DNA of 64,000 bases. Source: Paracoccus methylovorus. Lineage in GTDB: Bacteria; Pseudomonadota; Alphaproteobacteria; Rhodobacterales; Rhodobacteraceae. Location: contig NZ_CP070371.1 in the NCBI RefSeq assembly GCF_016919705.1, positions 835,501 through 899,500 of the forward strand. Reading direction: 5' to 3'. How positions within the stretch are numbered: position 1 is the first letter of the stretch; every line of letters begins with the position of its first letter. Positions 25,469 through 34,803 of the stretch are shown in pieces. The notes under the pieces are model-generated. The model was not told where the DNA came from and did not search any database. It saw only the letters and a program-made list of their open reading frames with translations. Position numbers and translations under genes: made by a program.

Positions 25469-26428
25469 ATGAAACTGGGTTTCGTGACCGACAGCCTTGG
25501 GGCCATGAGCTTCGACGAGGTGCTGGATAATGCCGTCCGTCTGGGGGTCTCTGGATTGGAGGTGAACACCGGCGGCTGGTCCACCGCGCCGCATTTTGAC
25601 CTTGGGGCCATGAAATCGGACGCGCGCGCGCGCAAAAGGTTCCTCGACGCGTTCGCGGATCGCGGGCTTGAACTGATCGCGCTGAACGCGAACGGAAATC
25701 CGCTGCATCCGACCCAGCCGGAACAGGCGGAATGCCTGAAGGACACAATCCGGATCGCCGGCGATATGGGGATCAAAACGGTCGTGACCATGTCCGGCCT
25801 GCCCGCCGGGCAAGAGGGCGACCTGATGCCCAACTGGGTCGTATCCAGTTGGCCGCCTGAAACGCAGCAGATCCTGCGTTACCAATGGCAGGATAAGCTG
25901 ATCCCCTTCTGGGGCGAGATCGCCGAATTGGCGAAAGCCTCGGGCGTGGAGCGGATCGCGCTGGAGATGCATGGCAACCAATGCGTCTACAACGTGCCGT
26001 CTTTGCTGAAATTGCGCGCGGCAGTCGGGCCGGTGATCGGTGCCAATCTGGACCCCAGCCATCTGTTCTGGATGGGGGCCGATCCTCTGGCCGCTGCCGA
26101 AGCCTTGGGCGACGCAATCTATCACGTCCATGCCAAGGACACTTTCCTGAACCCACCGAAACAGGCCGTTGGAAGCCTGCTGGAAAACGGCAGTCTGATG
26201 GATATTCCGGCCCGAAGCTGGTCCTATATTACCTTGGGCTTCGGCCATGGGGAAGAGTGGTGGCGGCAGTTCTGCTATCGGTTGAAGATGGCCGGTTATG
26301 ACGGCTGGCTGTCCATCGAGCACGAGGATGTGCTGCTGAACTCCTTCGAAGGGCTGCGCAAATCCGTCGATCTGATGCTGGGCGTGCTGCCGATCGCACA
26401 AGCCGATTACAGCCCGCAAGCGATCTGA
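25469..26428 (+). CDS. sugar phosphate isomerase/epimerase-like TIM-barrel protein
   Basis: 319 residues from ATG 25469, one base after the upstream stop. Xylose-isomerase-like (AP endonuclease 2) fold with expected metal ligands: Glu in IALEMHGNQ, Asp/His in NLDPSHLF, His in YHVHAKD, and Glu near the C-terminus in WLSIEHED. Such proteins are isomerases, epimerases or keto-inositol dehydratases. Pairing with a Gfo/Idh/MocA enzyme is typical of cyclitol and sugar pathways. Exact reaction unknown. Confidence 0.82.
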   Translation: MKLGFVTDSLGAMSFDEVLDNAVRLGVSGLEVNTGGWSTAPHFDLGAMKSDARARKRFLDAFADRGLELIALNANGNPLHPTQPEQAECLKDTIRIAGDMGIKTVVTMSGLPAGQEGDLMPNWVVSSWPPETQQILRYQWQDKLIPFWGEIAELAKASGVERIALEMHGNQCVYNVPSLLKLRAAVGPVIGANLDPSHLFWMGADPLAAAEALGDAIYHVHAKDTFLNPPKQAVGSLLENGSLMDIPARSWSYITLGFGHGEEWWRQFCYRLKMAGYDGWLSIEHEDVLLNSFEGLRKSVDLMLGVLPIAQADYSPQAI

Positions 26429-26504
26429 GCGGTTCCCAAGCGCGGCGCAGTAGCCGCGCATCGTCCTTTCTCCGGTCGGGCTTGCTCCCTTTTCCCGATC
26501 CACG

Positions 26505-26533
26505 GCGGGGGCCTGCTGCTTGCGGGCCCCCGC
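26505..26533. terminator. bidirectional terminator between convergent operons
   Basis: A perfect 9-bp GC hairpin, GCGGGGGCC (26505-26513) and GGCCCCCGC (26525-26533), in the gap between the plus-strand gene ending at 26428 and the minus-strand gene ending at 26577. Confidence 0.7.
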
Positions 26534-26576
26534 TATCTGTTCGGGACGATCCGGTTGATAGCAAGGGGCTGGCGTC

Positions 26577-27701
26577 TCAGACGGCGACCGTCAGCCACCC
26601 GCGTTCTGCCGAGGATTTCTGGATCGTCTCGACCAATGTCTGGATGCGCAACCCGGCGCGGAAACCAAACGGTTCGGGGATCTCGCCGGCGATTGCGCGC
26701 ATATAGCCCTCTACCTCGATGGCTTTCAGGTCGTTGAAGCCGATCTGGTGGCCCGGCGCTACGCAAAAGCGGCCATAGGGCGGGTGATCCGGGCTGGCCT
26801 CGATCCGCCGAAATCCCCGCCGGCCCGGCGCATCTCCGGCCGAATAGAAATGCAGCTCGTTAAAGCGTTCCTGCGTAAAGGCCAGCGCGCCCTTGCTGCC
26901 GTAGATCTCGAAATCATGCTGCATCTTGCGGCCGGTGGCGATCCAGTTTCCCTCGATCGAGCCCTGCGCGCCATTGGCAAAGCGCAAGAAGGCGCGACCC
27001 ACATCATCGACCAAAATCTGACGGCTGCCGCCGGTGCCGTCGGGGCGGGTCTGGATCATGGTCAGGCAGTCGCCCATGACTTCGGTGATCGGGCCAAGCA
27101 GATATTCCGCCGTGGCCAGGGCATGGCTGCCGATATCGGCAAGCGCGCCGCCCCCCGCCGGATCGTGGCGGAAGGTATAGGGCCCGTCGGCATCGGCCAT
27201 GTAGTCCTCGGCATGAAGGCCGCGATAGCCGCGGATCTCGCCCAGTTCTCCGGCTGCGATCATCTCGCGCGCAAGACGCAGCATGGGATTGCAAAGATAG
27301 TTGAAACCGACCTGTGTCTTGATCCCGGCCTTTTGTGCCGCATCCGCCATTTCGCGTGCGTCCTGCACCAGCGGCGCCAGCGGCTTTTCGCAATAGACAT
27401 GTTTGCCCGCTGCGATGGCCGCCAGCGCCATTTCCTTATGAAGCGCGTTGGGCGCGGTGATGTCCACCACGTCGATGTCGGGGTTCTGGATCAGGTCGCG
27501 CCAGTCTGCGGTGGAATGGGCAAATCCGAACTCGTGGGCGGCGCGGGCGGCGGCTTGGTCGGTGATGTCGGCGACCGTATGCAGTTCCAGCCGATAGGGC
27601 AGGTCAAAGACCTTTTGCGCGGTGGCGAAGCCAAAGACATGGGCCTTGCCCATGAAGCCGGTGCCGATCAGGCCGATGCGCAGGACGGGCTTGTCAGACA
27701 T
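26577..27701 (-). CDS. Gfo/Idh/MocA-family dehydrogenase
   Basis: 374 residues from ATG 27701. Rossmann motif RIGLIGTGFMGKAHVFG, NALHKEMALAAIAAGKHVYCEKPL with the catalytic-site Lys near residue 100, and GGGALADIGSHALATAEYLLGP, typical of the substrate domain. About 35 residues longer than IolG. Last gene of a five-gene minus-strand unit, overlapping the hydroxyacid dehydrogenase by 8 nt. Substrate likely a sugar or cyclitol. Confidence 0.85.
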   Translation of the reverse strand: MSDKPVLRIGLIGTGFMGKAHVFGFATAQKVFDLPYRLELHTVADITDQAAARAAHEFGFAHSTADWRDLIQNPDIDVVDITAPNALHKEMALAAIAAGKHVYCEKPLAPLVQDAREMADAAQKAGIKTQVGFNYLCNPMLRLAREMIAAGELGEIRGYRGLHAEDYMADADGPYTFRHDPAGGGALADIGSHALATAEYLLGPITEVMGDCLTMIQTRPDGTGGSRQILVDDVGRAFLRFANGAQGSIEGNWIATGRKMQHDFEIYGSKGALAFTQERFNELHFYSAGDAPGRRGFRRIEASPDHPPYGRFCVAPGHQIGFNDLKAIEVEGYMRAIAGEIPEPFGFRAGLRIQTLVETIQKSSAERGWLTVAV

Positions 27702-28665
27702 GTGCGAATTCCCGATTGACGATAAGCTGCGGGTCAAGCGTGCCGCCCAGATAGTTGACGGCGTTCTGGATAGAGGCGATGGCCATGCGTTCGCCGCATT
27801 CGGCGGTCAGCCCTGCGATATGCGGCGAAAGGATTGCCGTGGAAAGATCGAACAGCGGGTTCCCTCCGGCCGGGGGTTCTTTGCTGAAAACATCGATCCC
27901 CGCCGCGCCGACATGACCCGAGGCAAGCGCCTGGGCCAGCGCGGTTTCGTCGACGATGCCGCCCCGCGCGGTATTGGCCAGGATCACGCCGGGCTTCATC
28001 AAAGCGATTTCCACCGCGCCGAGGGTGGGTTTGTCGGCCTTTGGCACGTGGATCGAGATGCAGTCGGCCCAGCCAAGGCTTTCAGCCAGATCCGTCGCTT
28101 CCTCGACCGGACCTGCGGGCCAGCCGTTGCGCGACAGATAGGGGTCATAAGCCCGGATGGTCATATCGAAGCCCGCCGCCATGCGGGCAAGGCGTTGCCC
28201 GGTCCGGCCATAGCCGATGATAAGAAGGTTCTTGCCCGAGATCTCGCGCTGCTCCAGCCCGTCGCGCCAGTTCCATCGTCCGGGTTCGCGCACCGCGCGG
28301 TCGGCCAGCAGGGCGCGTTTCGCGCCGGCAAGCAGTTGCATCATCGCATGCTCGGCCACCGAGACGGAGTTCACGTCCCCCACGATGGCCAGCGCGATAC
28401 CGCGCGCGTTCAGCGCCGCCAGATCCACCGCGTCGTAACCCACGCCGTGACGTGAGACGACTTTCAGCCTGTCCGCCATGGCGATAGTGCCGGCGGACAG
28501 CGGCTGGGTGCGGATCACCAACGCATCGGCGCGGCCGATCAGCGGCGCATAGGACGGTTCGGACACCTCTTGCACGTAATCGACGCCGAAGCCTTGGGTC
28601 TTGATCTGTTCCAGCAAAGCCTCGCCCGAGGGGTGCAGCTTTCCGGCCACCAGCAGGTGCGGCAT
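27694..28665 (-). CDS. D-2-hydroxyacid dehydrogenase
   Basis: 323 residues from ATG 28665, which overlaps the aldolase stop (TGATG). NAD-binding LLIIGYGRTGQRLARMAAG near residue 145 and the catalytic Arg in NTARGGIVDE, the Glu in the following helix and His in SPHIAGLT, all in the SerA/PGDH-like family. It would interconvert a 2-oxo acid (for example hydroxypyruvate, glyoxylate or tartronate semialdehyde) and a D-hydroxy acid. Placement with an aldolase and aldehyde dehydrogenase suggests a lower branch of cyclitol breakdown. Confidence 0.85.
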   Translation of the reverse strand: MPHLLVAGKLHPSGEALLEQIKTQGFGVDYVQEVSEPSYAPLIGRADALVIRTQPLSAGTIAMADRLKVVSRHGVGYDAVDLAALNARGIALAIVGDVNSVSVAEHAMMQLLAGAKRALLADRAVREPGRWNWRDGLEQREISGKNLLIIGYGRTGQRLARMAAGFDMTIRAYDPYLSRNGWPAGPVEEATDLAESLGWADCISIHVPKADKPTLGAVEIALMKPGVILANTARGGIVDETALAQALASGHVGAAGIDVFSKEPPAGGNPLFDLSTAILSPHIAGLTAECGERMAIASIQNAVNYLGGTLDPQLIVNREFAHV

Positions 28666-29471
28666 CAGTAGACTCCTTTCGTGGCGGATGCTGGAGCGGC
28701 GCCCGTCAGGTCGCGCCATTTTGCGACCGAGGCAGAGGCAGCCGCAGCCAGCAGGCGGGTATCGCCGCCCACGGTGGTCAGATCGAAGCCCCAGCCCACC
28801 GCTTTCGCCGCATATTCGGGGCTGCCGCAATGCAGGCAGGCGCGTATGCCGTTTTCCTTGCAAGCGGCCAGGATGCGTTGGATCAGGGCCACGATCTCGG
28901 GCTCTTCGCGGTCGAAACCGGGGGCAAGACGGCCATTCTGGGTGCCCAGCGTCAGATCGGCGGGGCCGATATAGATGCCGTCAAGTCCGGGGGTGGCGGC
29001 GATCTGTTCCAGATTGTCCATGCCCTGCTGCGTCTCGATCATCGCCAGCGCCAACACCTCGTCATTAGCAGCAACCCCATAGCTGCCATAGGCGAAAGCG
29101 GCGCGTGTCGGGCCAAAGCTGCGTTGGCCATGGGGCGGATAGCGGGTGTAGCTGACGAATTCCGCGGCCTCGGCGGCGGAATTCACCATCGGGCATATGA
29201 TGCCTTGCGCGCCCGCATCCAGCGCCTTCATGACGGCGCCCGGTTCGCGCCACGGCACCCGGACCAAAGGCGTCACACCCGAGGCCCGCATCGCCTGCAG
29301 CATCGGCAGCACGGCGCTGTAATCCAGCGCGCCATGCTGGGCGTCGATGGTCACGCTGTCATAGCCCTGCGCCGCCATGATTTCTGCGGTGAAGGGGTTT
29401 CCTATCGACAGCCAGCCGTTGATCGCGGCGCGACCTTCGGCCCATTGTTGCTTCAGCCGGTTGCTGAACAT
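28665..29471 (-). CDS. HpcH/HpaI-family aldolase
   Basis: 268 residues from ATG 29471. Family features: DSVTIDAQHGALDY, PLVRVPWREPGAVMKALDAGAQGIICP, RYPPHGQRSFGP, and the metal ligands Glu in AMIETQQG and Asp in IYIGPADLTL. These class II aldolases cleave 2-keto-3-deoxy or 4-hydroxy-2-oxo acids to pyruvate plus an aldehyde. In this operon the aldehyde could be passed to the aldehyde dehydrogenase upstream. Confidence 0.88.
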   Translation of the reverse strand: MFSNRLKQQWAEGRAAINGWLSIGNPFTAEIMAAQGYDSVTIDAQHGALDYSAVLPMLQAMRASGVTPLVRVPWREPGAVMKALDAGAQGIICPMVNSAAEAAEFVSYTRYPPHGQRSFGPTRAAFAYGSYGVAANDEVLALAMIETQQGMDNLEQIAATPGLDGIYIGPADLTLGTQNGRLAPGFDREEPEIVALIQRILAACKENGIRACLHCGSPEYAAKAVGWGFDLTTVGGDTRLLAAAASASVAKWRDLTGAAPASATKGVY

Positions 29472-29487
29472 GCGTGGCCTCCCTTTT

Positions 29488-30918
29488 TCAGAAAACGATC
29501 TGCGCCAGTTTGATGTCGAGATAGTCCTCGATCCCTTCTGTGCCGCCCTCGCGCCCCATGCCCGAATGATTGGTGCCGCCGAACGGGGCCTCGGATGCGG
29601 CAAGGGCGAAGCTGTTGATGCCGACCATGCCAGCCTTCAACGCCCGAACGACGCGTCGGGCCCGGTCGGCAGAACGGGTGAAGGCATAGGCCGACAGTCC
29701 CATATCCGAAGCATTGGCCCGGGCTATCACCTCTTCCTCGTCGGCAAAGCGGGTGATCGCGGCGATGGGACCAAAGTTTTCCTCTGCAAATACGCGCATA
29801 TCGTCGGTGACGTCGGTCAGCACGGTCGGCTCGAAAAAATGGCCTGCGTTCAGATGTGCCGGACGGCGGCCGCCATGCGCGAGCGTTGCGCCCGCGGCGA
29901 CAGCGTCAGCGACGATGCCCTCGATCTCGGCCAGACGACCGGCGTTGATGAGGGGGCCCATGCCGGTTTCCGGGTCCAAACCGTCGCCCAGCCCGATCTT
30001 GGCGGTGCGGGCGACAAAGCCCTGGACAAAGGCGTCATGCAGGTCTTCGTGGACAAAGAAGCGGTCGGGGGTGACGCAGACCTGACCGGCGTTGGCGAAT
30101 TTCGTCGGCACCGCCAGATCCAGCGCCCCTTCCAGATCTGCGTCGTCGAAAACGATCAGGGGCGCGTTGCCGCCAAGCTCCATCGAGACTTTCTTCACCG
30201 TCTCGGCGGCATCGCGGATCATCTGCTGTCCGACGCGGGTCGATCCGGTCAGCGATACTTTGCGCACCCGCGTATCCGTCATGATCGGCGCATAGGTGTC
30301 TGCCGTCGATCCGACCACCAGATTCATCGCGCCGTCTGGCAGGCCTGCGGCACGCAGGCAATCGACCATCACCATGGCGACGCCCGGCGTTTGCGACGAG
30401 GGGCGCAGCACGACCGGACATCCCGCGGCCAGCGCCGGCGCCAGCTTGCGGGCGGGCAGGGCGGCCGGGAAATTCCACGCGGTGAACGCGCCGACGATGC
30501 CCACGGGTTCGCGCGTGACCTCGAACCGGCCGCCGGGCACGCGACTTTCGACGATGCGGCCATAGATGCGGCGGGCCTCTTCGGCGAACCAGCGGAACTG
30601 GTCGCAGGCAAGAACCCATTCCCGCCCGGCTTGCGCGATGGGCTTGCCGGTTTCGGTGGCGATCATCCGCGAACCTTCCTCGGCACGGCGGACCATTTCA
30701 TCCGCTGCGCGGTGCAGAGCCTCGGCGCGGGCGAATCCGCCCATGTCGCGAAGCGGGGCCTGCGCCTGAGCTGCCGCGTCGATTGCGGCGCGCGTGTCCG
30801 TGGCCGAGGCCAGAGCGATCTGCCCCAGTGATTTTTCGGTGACAGGCGAGAAAACCTCTCCTGTTGCGGCGCCGGGGATCCAGCTGCCGCCTATGAACAG
30901 GCCAAATTGTCGATACAT
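29488..30918 (-). CDS. NAD(P)+-dependent aldehyde dehydrogenase (succinate-semialdehyde dehydrogenase-like)
   Basis: 476 residues. Expected ALDH landmarks: FTAWNFPAALPARKLAPAL near residue 145, SLTGSTRVGQQM near 225, MELGGNAPLIVFDDADL with the general-base Glu near 247, and catalytic Cys in NAGQVCVTPDR near 282. It lacks the CoA-acylating MMSDH (IolA) look and matches the SSADH/2-oxoglutarate-semialdehyde group. It starts 2 nt after the iolG stop. Probably oxidises an aldehyde made in this operon. Confidence 0.88.
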   Translation of the reverse strand: MYRQFGLFIGGSWIPGAATGEVFSPVTEKSLGQIALASATDTRAAIDAAAQAQAPLRDMGGFARAEALHRAADEMVRRAEEGSRMIATETGKPIAQAGREWVLACDQFRWFAEEARRIYGRIVESRVPGGRFEVTREPVGIVGAFTAWNFPAALPARKLAPALAAGCPVVLRPSSQTPGVAMVMVDCLRAAGLPDGAMNLVVGSTADTYAPIMTDTRVRKVSLTGSTRVGQQMIRDAAETVKKVSMELGGNAPLIVFDDADLEGALDLAVPTKFANAGQVCVTPDRFFVHEDLHDAFVQGFVARTAKIGLGDGLDPETGMGPLINAGRLAEIEGIVADAVAAGATLAHGGRRPAHLNAGHFFEPTVLTDVTDDMRVFAEENFGPIAAITRFADEEEVIARANASDMGLSAYAFTRSADRARRVVRALKAGMVGINSFALAASEAPFGGTNHSGMGREGGTEGIEDYLDIKLAQIVF

Positions 30919-30920
30919 GG

Positions 30921-31928
30921 CTAGCCGATGTCCTTGGTCAGGATGGTGCGGCCTTCCTTGGCCGATTTGATCGCCGCTTCGGCCAGAATCAGCGCCTGAC
31001 GGCCATCCTCGAATGTCATGGGGGGTTGGGTGCCTTGTTCAACCGCATCGACAAAGGCGCCGATCTCGGCAGCAAAGGCCGGATCGTAGCGTTCAATGAA
31101 AAAATTCAGCAGCGGCGGCGCGGATTCGGTGTGATCGGCCCCGAACAGCCGCACCTTGGTCATGGCGTGGTTTTCCGAAATCGCCATGCCGGCGCTGCCG
31201 AACGCTTCGACCCGCTGGTCATAGCCGTAAACCGCGCGCCGCGAATTGTTGATGATAGCCTGCTTGCCGCTTGCTGTTTTCAGCACCACGGTGACGGTGT
31301 CGTAATCGTCCAGCTTTTCCATCAGTTCCGGCTTTACCAGCCGCGAACCGGTGGCAGCGACCTCGGTCACCTCTTCGCCCAGAATAAAGCGGGCCATGTC
31401 GAAGTCATGGATGGTCATGTCGCGGAAAATCCCGCCCGAGACCTCCATATAGGCATCGGGCGCCATATCGGGATCGCGGGATGTGATGATGACCTGATGC
31501 AGATCACCGATCCTACCCGAGGTGATGGCTTCGCGCACCCCGGCGTGACCCGAATCCAGCCGGCGGACGAAACCCAGCATGATCGGGACATTGCTGTCCT
31601 TGATCCGGGCCGCGCAGGCGTTGACGCGGTCAAGCGACAGATCAATCGGCTTTTCGCAAAGCACAGGCTTGCCTACGGCCACCGCAGCCTCGATCAGGTC
31701 GGCATGGGTCGCGGTTGACGAGGCTATCAGGATCGCATCCACTTCGGGCGAAGCCAGCACCGCCTCGACGGATTCGAACTGCGGAACCTCCAGCTTTTCC
31801 GCGACTTCGGTGGCAGAGGGCGTGTGGATATCATAGACGCCCGCCAGCGCGGCACGCGGATGCGCGGCGATATTTTCGGCGTGCATCCGCCCGATGCGGC
31901 CCGTGCCGATCACTGCGATTTTCAGCAT
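30921..31928 (-). CDS. iolG: inositol 2-dehydrogenase
   Basis: 335 residues. GxGxxG motif in KIAVIGTGRIGRMHAENIA, CEKPIDLSLDRV near residue 96 with the catalytic-site Lys, LGFVRRLDSGHAGVREAI and the DMTIHDFDMARFILGEEV substrate-domain motif, all as in myo-inositol 2-dehydrogenases. It oxidises myo-inositol to 2-keto-myo-inositol with NAD+, the first step of the pathway. It is the first gene of the minus-strand unit and is divergent from iolD across a 105-nt gap with a TTGCAA-type operator. Confidence 0.92.
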   Translation of the reverse strand: MLKIAVIGTGRIGRMHAENIAAHPRAALAGVYDIHTPSATEVAEKLEVPQFESVEAVLASPEVDAILIASSTATHADLIEAAVAVGKPVLCEKPIDLSLDRVNACAARIKDSNVPIMLGFVRRLDSGHAGVREAITSGRIGDLHQVIITSRDPDMAPDAYMEVSGGIFRDMTIHDFDMARFILGEEVTEVAATGSRLVKPELMEKLDDYDTVTVVLKTASGKQAIINNSRRAVYGYDQRVEAFGSAGMAISENHAMTKVRLFGADHTESAPPLLNFFIERYDPAFAAEIGAFVDAVEQGTQPPMTFEDGRQALILAEAAIKSAKEGRTILTKDIG

Positions 31929-31949
31929 TGAGTCTCCTCCTCAACTTTC

Positions 31950-31978
31950 TTGCAATAATTGTTGCGATGTTGTTGCAT
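31950..31978. promoter_or_regulatory. inositol-locus palindrome, copy 2 (iolG/iolD divergent promoter)
   Basis: TTGCAA-TAATTG-TTGCGA (31950-31967) followed after 5 nt by a third half-site TTGCAT (31973-31978). The site sits between the divergent iolG and iolD starts, so one protein bound here could control both. Confidence 0.6.
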
Positions 31979-32033
31979 TGTCAATATGCATTCCGTAACA
32001 TTGTGAAAAGATGCATCCGCAGGAGGAGGCGAG

Positions 32034-33905
32034 ATGACCGGATCGACTGTACGTCTGACTATGGCTCAGGCTCTTGTTCGTTACCTTTGCAACCAGTTCA
32101 CCGAAATCGACGGTCAGCGCGTCCCGCTGTTTGCCGGAGTGTTCGGCATATTCGGGCATGGCAATGTGACCTGTCTGTCCGAGGCGCTGGAGACGGTTCA
32201 GGACCGGCTTCCGACCTGGCGGGGGCAGAACGAACAGTCCATGGCGCTGGCCGCCATCGGATTCGCCAAGGCCAAGCAGCGTCGCCAGCTTATGGTGGCT
32301 GCGACCTCTATCGGACCGGGCGCCGCCAATATGGTGACGGCCGCCGGCGTTGCGATGGCGAATCGCCTGCCGGTGCTGCTGATCGCCGGCGACACGTTTG
32401 CCAACCGGATCCCCGATCCGGTGTTGCAGCAGGTCGAGCATTTCGGCGATCCGACCATCACCGTGAACGATGCCTTCAAGCCCGTGGTGCGCTATTGGGA
32501 CCGCATCGTCCTGCCCGAACAGATCATCCAGTCGTTGCCGCAGGCGGTGGCCACGATGCTGGACCCGGCCGATTGCGGCCCTGCCTTCATCGGGCTGGCG
32601 CAGGACACGCAAGAGCTGGCCTATGACTATCCCGAGGTCTTTTTCGAGCCGAAGCTGTGGAGAATCCCGCGCCCGCGTCCCGACCGCGACTCGATTGCCG
32701 CCGCTGCGGATGTGCTGAAAGGTGCCCGTAAGCCGCTGATCATATCGGGCGGTGGTGTGCGTTATTCCCGCGCCGAAGATGTGCTGGCGGATTTCGCGGC
32801 CAAGCGCGGCATTCCGGTGGTGGAAACCGTGGCCGGCAAGGGCGCTTTTACCCACGATCACCCGGTTCATGTCGGCCCCGTCGGTATCCTTGGTTCGACC
32901 TCGGCCAATGCCTTGGCGCGCGAGGCGGATGTGATCCTTGCCATCGGCACCCGGTTGCAGGATTTCACCACGGGATCGTGGACGGCATTTTCGAAAGATG
33001 CGCAGTTCATCTCGGTGAACGCGGCGCGATTCGATGCGGTGAAGCATCGGGCGGTTTCGGTGGTGGGCGATGCCCGCGAAGGTATTGCCGATCTGGATGC
33101 CGCGCTTGGCGACTGGGCAGCGGACGCGAACCTGCTGCCGCGCGGCAAGGAACTGTTTGCCGAGTGGAACAGGCTGCTCGACAGCCTGCAGGCACCCACC
33201 GATGCGGCAGTGCCCTCGTATCAGCAGGTGGTCAATGTGGTGAACCGCGTTGCCCGTCCGGGTGACACGTTGATCACCGCAGCAGGCGGCCTGCCCGGTG
33301 AGGTGGTCAAGGGCTGGCGGGTCAAGGATCCGCATACCTTCGACTGTGAATTCGGTTTTTCCTGCATGGGATACGAGATCCCGGCCGGCTGGGGGGCCGC
33401 CATGGCTCAGGAAGGGCCGGGCGGCACAGGTGGCACACCGATCGTCATGCTGGGCGACGGCACCTATATGATGGCCAACTCGGACATCTATTCGGCGGCA
33501 CTGACTGGCCACAAGATGATCGTGTTGATCTGCGACAACGGCGGTTTCGCAGTGATCAACAGGTTGCAGCAGGCCAAGGGCGTGCCGGGCTTCAACAATC
33601 TGCTGAAGGATTGCCGCATCCGCGACCGCAACAATCCGTTGCATGTCGATTTCGTGGCCCATGCCGCCGCGATGGGGGCACAGTCGCGCCATGTCGAAAA
33701 TCTGGCCGATCTGGAAGGGGCGCTGGAATGGGCGCAGGGCAATGACGGAGTGACGGTGCTGTCCATCGTGACCGACGCATGGACCTGGACCCCTGGCGAC
33801 GCGGATTGGGATGTAGGCGTTCCCGAGGTTTCCACCTTTGAAACCGTCCGTGCCGCGCGTGCAAGCCAGGAAGATATCCGTAAGCAACAACGTATCGGGG
33901 TCTGA
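32034..33905 (+). CDS. iolD: 3D-(3,5/4)-trihydroxycyclohexane-1,2-dione acylhydrolase
   Basis: 623 residues, a ThDP-dependent enzyme. N-terminal pyrimidine-binding domain with WRGQNEQSMALAAIGFAKAK including the catalytic Glu, central domain (PLIISGGGVRYSRAEDVLADF), and C-terminal domain with the ThDP/Mg motif GDGTYMMANSDIYSAALT. It opens the diketo-cyclohexane ring to 5-deoxy-glucuronate, the third step of myo-inositol breakdown. Preceded by GGAGGAGGCGAG. Starts the main plus-strand iol operon. Confidence 0.95.
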   Translation: MTGSTVRLTMAQALVRYLCNQFTEIDGQRVPLFAGVFGIFGHGNVTCLSEALETVQDRLPTWRGQNEQSMALAAIGFAKAKQRRQLMVAATSIGPGAANMVTAAGVAMANRLPVLLIAGDTFANRIPDPVLQQVEHFGDPTITVNDAFKPVVRYWDRIVLPEQIIQSLPQAVATMLDPADCGPAFIGLAQDTQELAYDYPEVFFEPKLWRIPRPRPDRDSIAAAADVLKGARKPLIISGGGVRYSRAEDVLADFAAKRGIPVVETVAGKGAFTHDHPVHVGPVGILGSTSANALAREADVILAIGTRLQDFTTGSWTAFSKDAQFISVNAARFDAVKHRAVSVVGDAREGIADLDAALGDWAADANLLPRGKELFAEWNRLLDSLQAPTDAAVPSYQQVVNVVNRVARPGDTLITAAGGLPGEVVKGWRVKDPHTFDCEFGFSCMGYEIPAGWGAAMAQEGPGGTGGTPIVMLGDGTYMMANSDIYSAALTGHKMIVLICDNGGFAVINRLQQAKGVPGFNNLLKDCRIRDRNNPLHVDFVAHAAAMGAQSRHVENLADLEGALEWAQGNDGVTVLSIVTDAWTWTPGDADWDVGVPEVSTFETVRAARASQEDIRKQQRIGV

Positions 33906-33909
33906 CAGT

Positions 33910-34803
33910 ATGAAGGCGAAACTTGGGATTGCCCCAATCGCGTGGTGGAACGACGACCTTGCCGAACTGTCGGACGACGTCACGCTGGAGGAGTGCCTGC
34001 GGCAGGCTTCGCTGGCGGGCTTCACCGGGATGGAGACGGGCCGGCGCTTTCCGATGGACATGAGCGAGCTTGGCCCGATTCTTGACCGCTTTGGGATTTC
34101 GGTCTGCGGCGGCTGGTTTTCGGGTCTGCTTCTTGATGGCGATATCGAGGCAGAAAAGGATCGTATCGCGCAGCAGATGCAGTTCTTCATCGCGGCCGGT
34201 GCGCCTTGCATCGTTTATGGCGAAACGGCGCGCTCGATTCAGGGCGTGCGCTCGGCCCCGTTGGCCACCAAGCCGGTGCTGACCGAGGATGAAATGGCAG
34301 CCTACGGGCGCAAGATGTCGGATTTCTCGGATTGGTGCGCGCGGCAGGGCATGCCGATCTCTTATCACCACCACATGGCGGCGGCGGTCGAGACCGAGGC
34401 CGAGATCGACCTGTTCATGAAGCACAGCTCGGTGCCGCTGCTGTTCGACGCGGGCCATCTGGCCTTTGCGGGCGGCGATCTGATGCGTGTCATCGACAAT
34501 CACCATGCCCGTTTTACCCATGTCCATACCAAGGACATCCGCCGGGCGGTGATCGATGAGCTGGACCGCTCGGGCGAAAGCTTTCTGGATGCGGTGATCA
34601 AGGGCGCCTTCACCGTTCCGGGCGATGGCGACCTTGATTTCGAGGCGCTGGTCAAGGCGCTGGCCGCCAATGGTTACGAAGGCTGGTTCGTGGTCGAGGC
34701 CGAGCAGGACCCGAAGGTCTCGCCGCCACTCGATATGGCGATCAAGGGTCACAAGGAACTGATGCGGGTGATGGATGCCGCAGGATATGAGGTCGTGAAA
34801 TGA
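33910..34803 (+). CDS. iolE: myo-inosose-2 dehydratase
   Basis: 297 residues from ATG 33910, 4 nt after iolD. KLGIAPIAWWNDDL at the N-terminus and the metal-site motifs ISYHHHMAA, LLFDAGHLAFAGGD and FTHVHTKDIR are those of IolE in the xylose-isomerase-like fold. It dehydrates 2-keto-myo-inositol to the trihydroxycyclohexane-dione used by IolD. Overlaps the SDR gene by ATGA. Confidence 0.95.
   Translation: MKAKLGIAPIAWWNDDLAELSDDVTLEECLRQASLAGFTGMETGRRFPMDMSELGPILDRFGISVCGGWFSGLLLDGDIEAEKDRIAQQMQFFIAAGAPCIVYGETARSIQGVRSAPLATKPVLTEDEMAAYGRKMSDFSDWCARQGMPISYHHHMAAAVETEAEIDLFMKHSSVPLLFDAGHLAFAGGDLMRVIDNHHARFTHVHTKDIRRAVIDELDRSGESFLDAVIKGAFTVPGDGDLDFEALVKALAANGYEGWFVVEAEQDPKVSPPLDMAIKGHKELMRVMDAAGYEVVK

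Noticed and set aside
29488..30918. Assignment of the aldehyde dehydrogenase as IolA (methylmalonate-semialdehyde dehydrogenase)
   Set aside because: Its landmarks fit the succinate-semialdehyde dehydrogenase group better; context alone is not enough to call IolA.
31941..34211. A 756-codon open frame on the minus strand opposite iolD/iolE
   Set aside because: It is a by-product of high third-position GC in the real genes on the plus strand; the composition (His/Arg/Gln-rich) is not protein-like and no start context is present.
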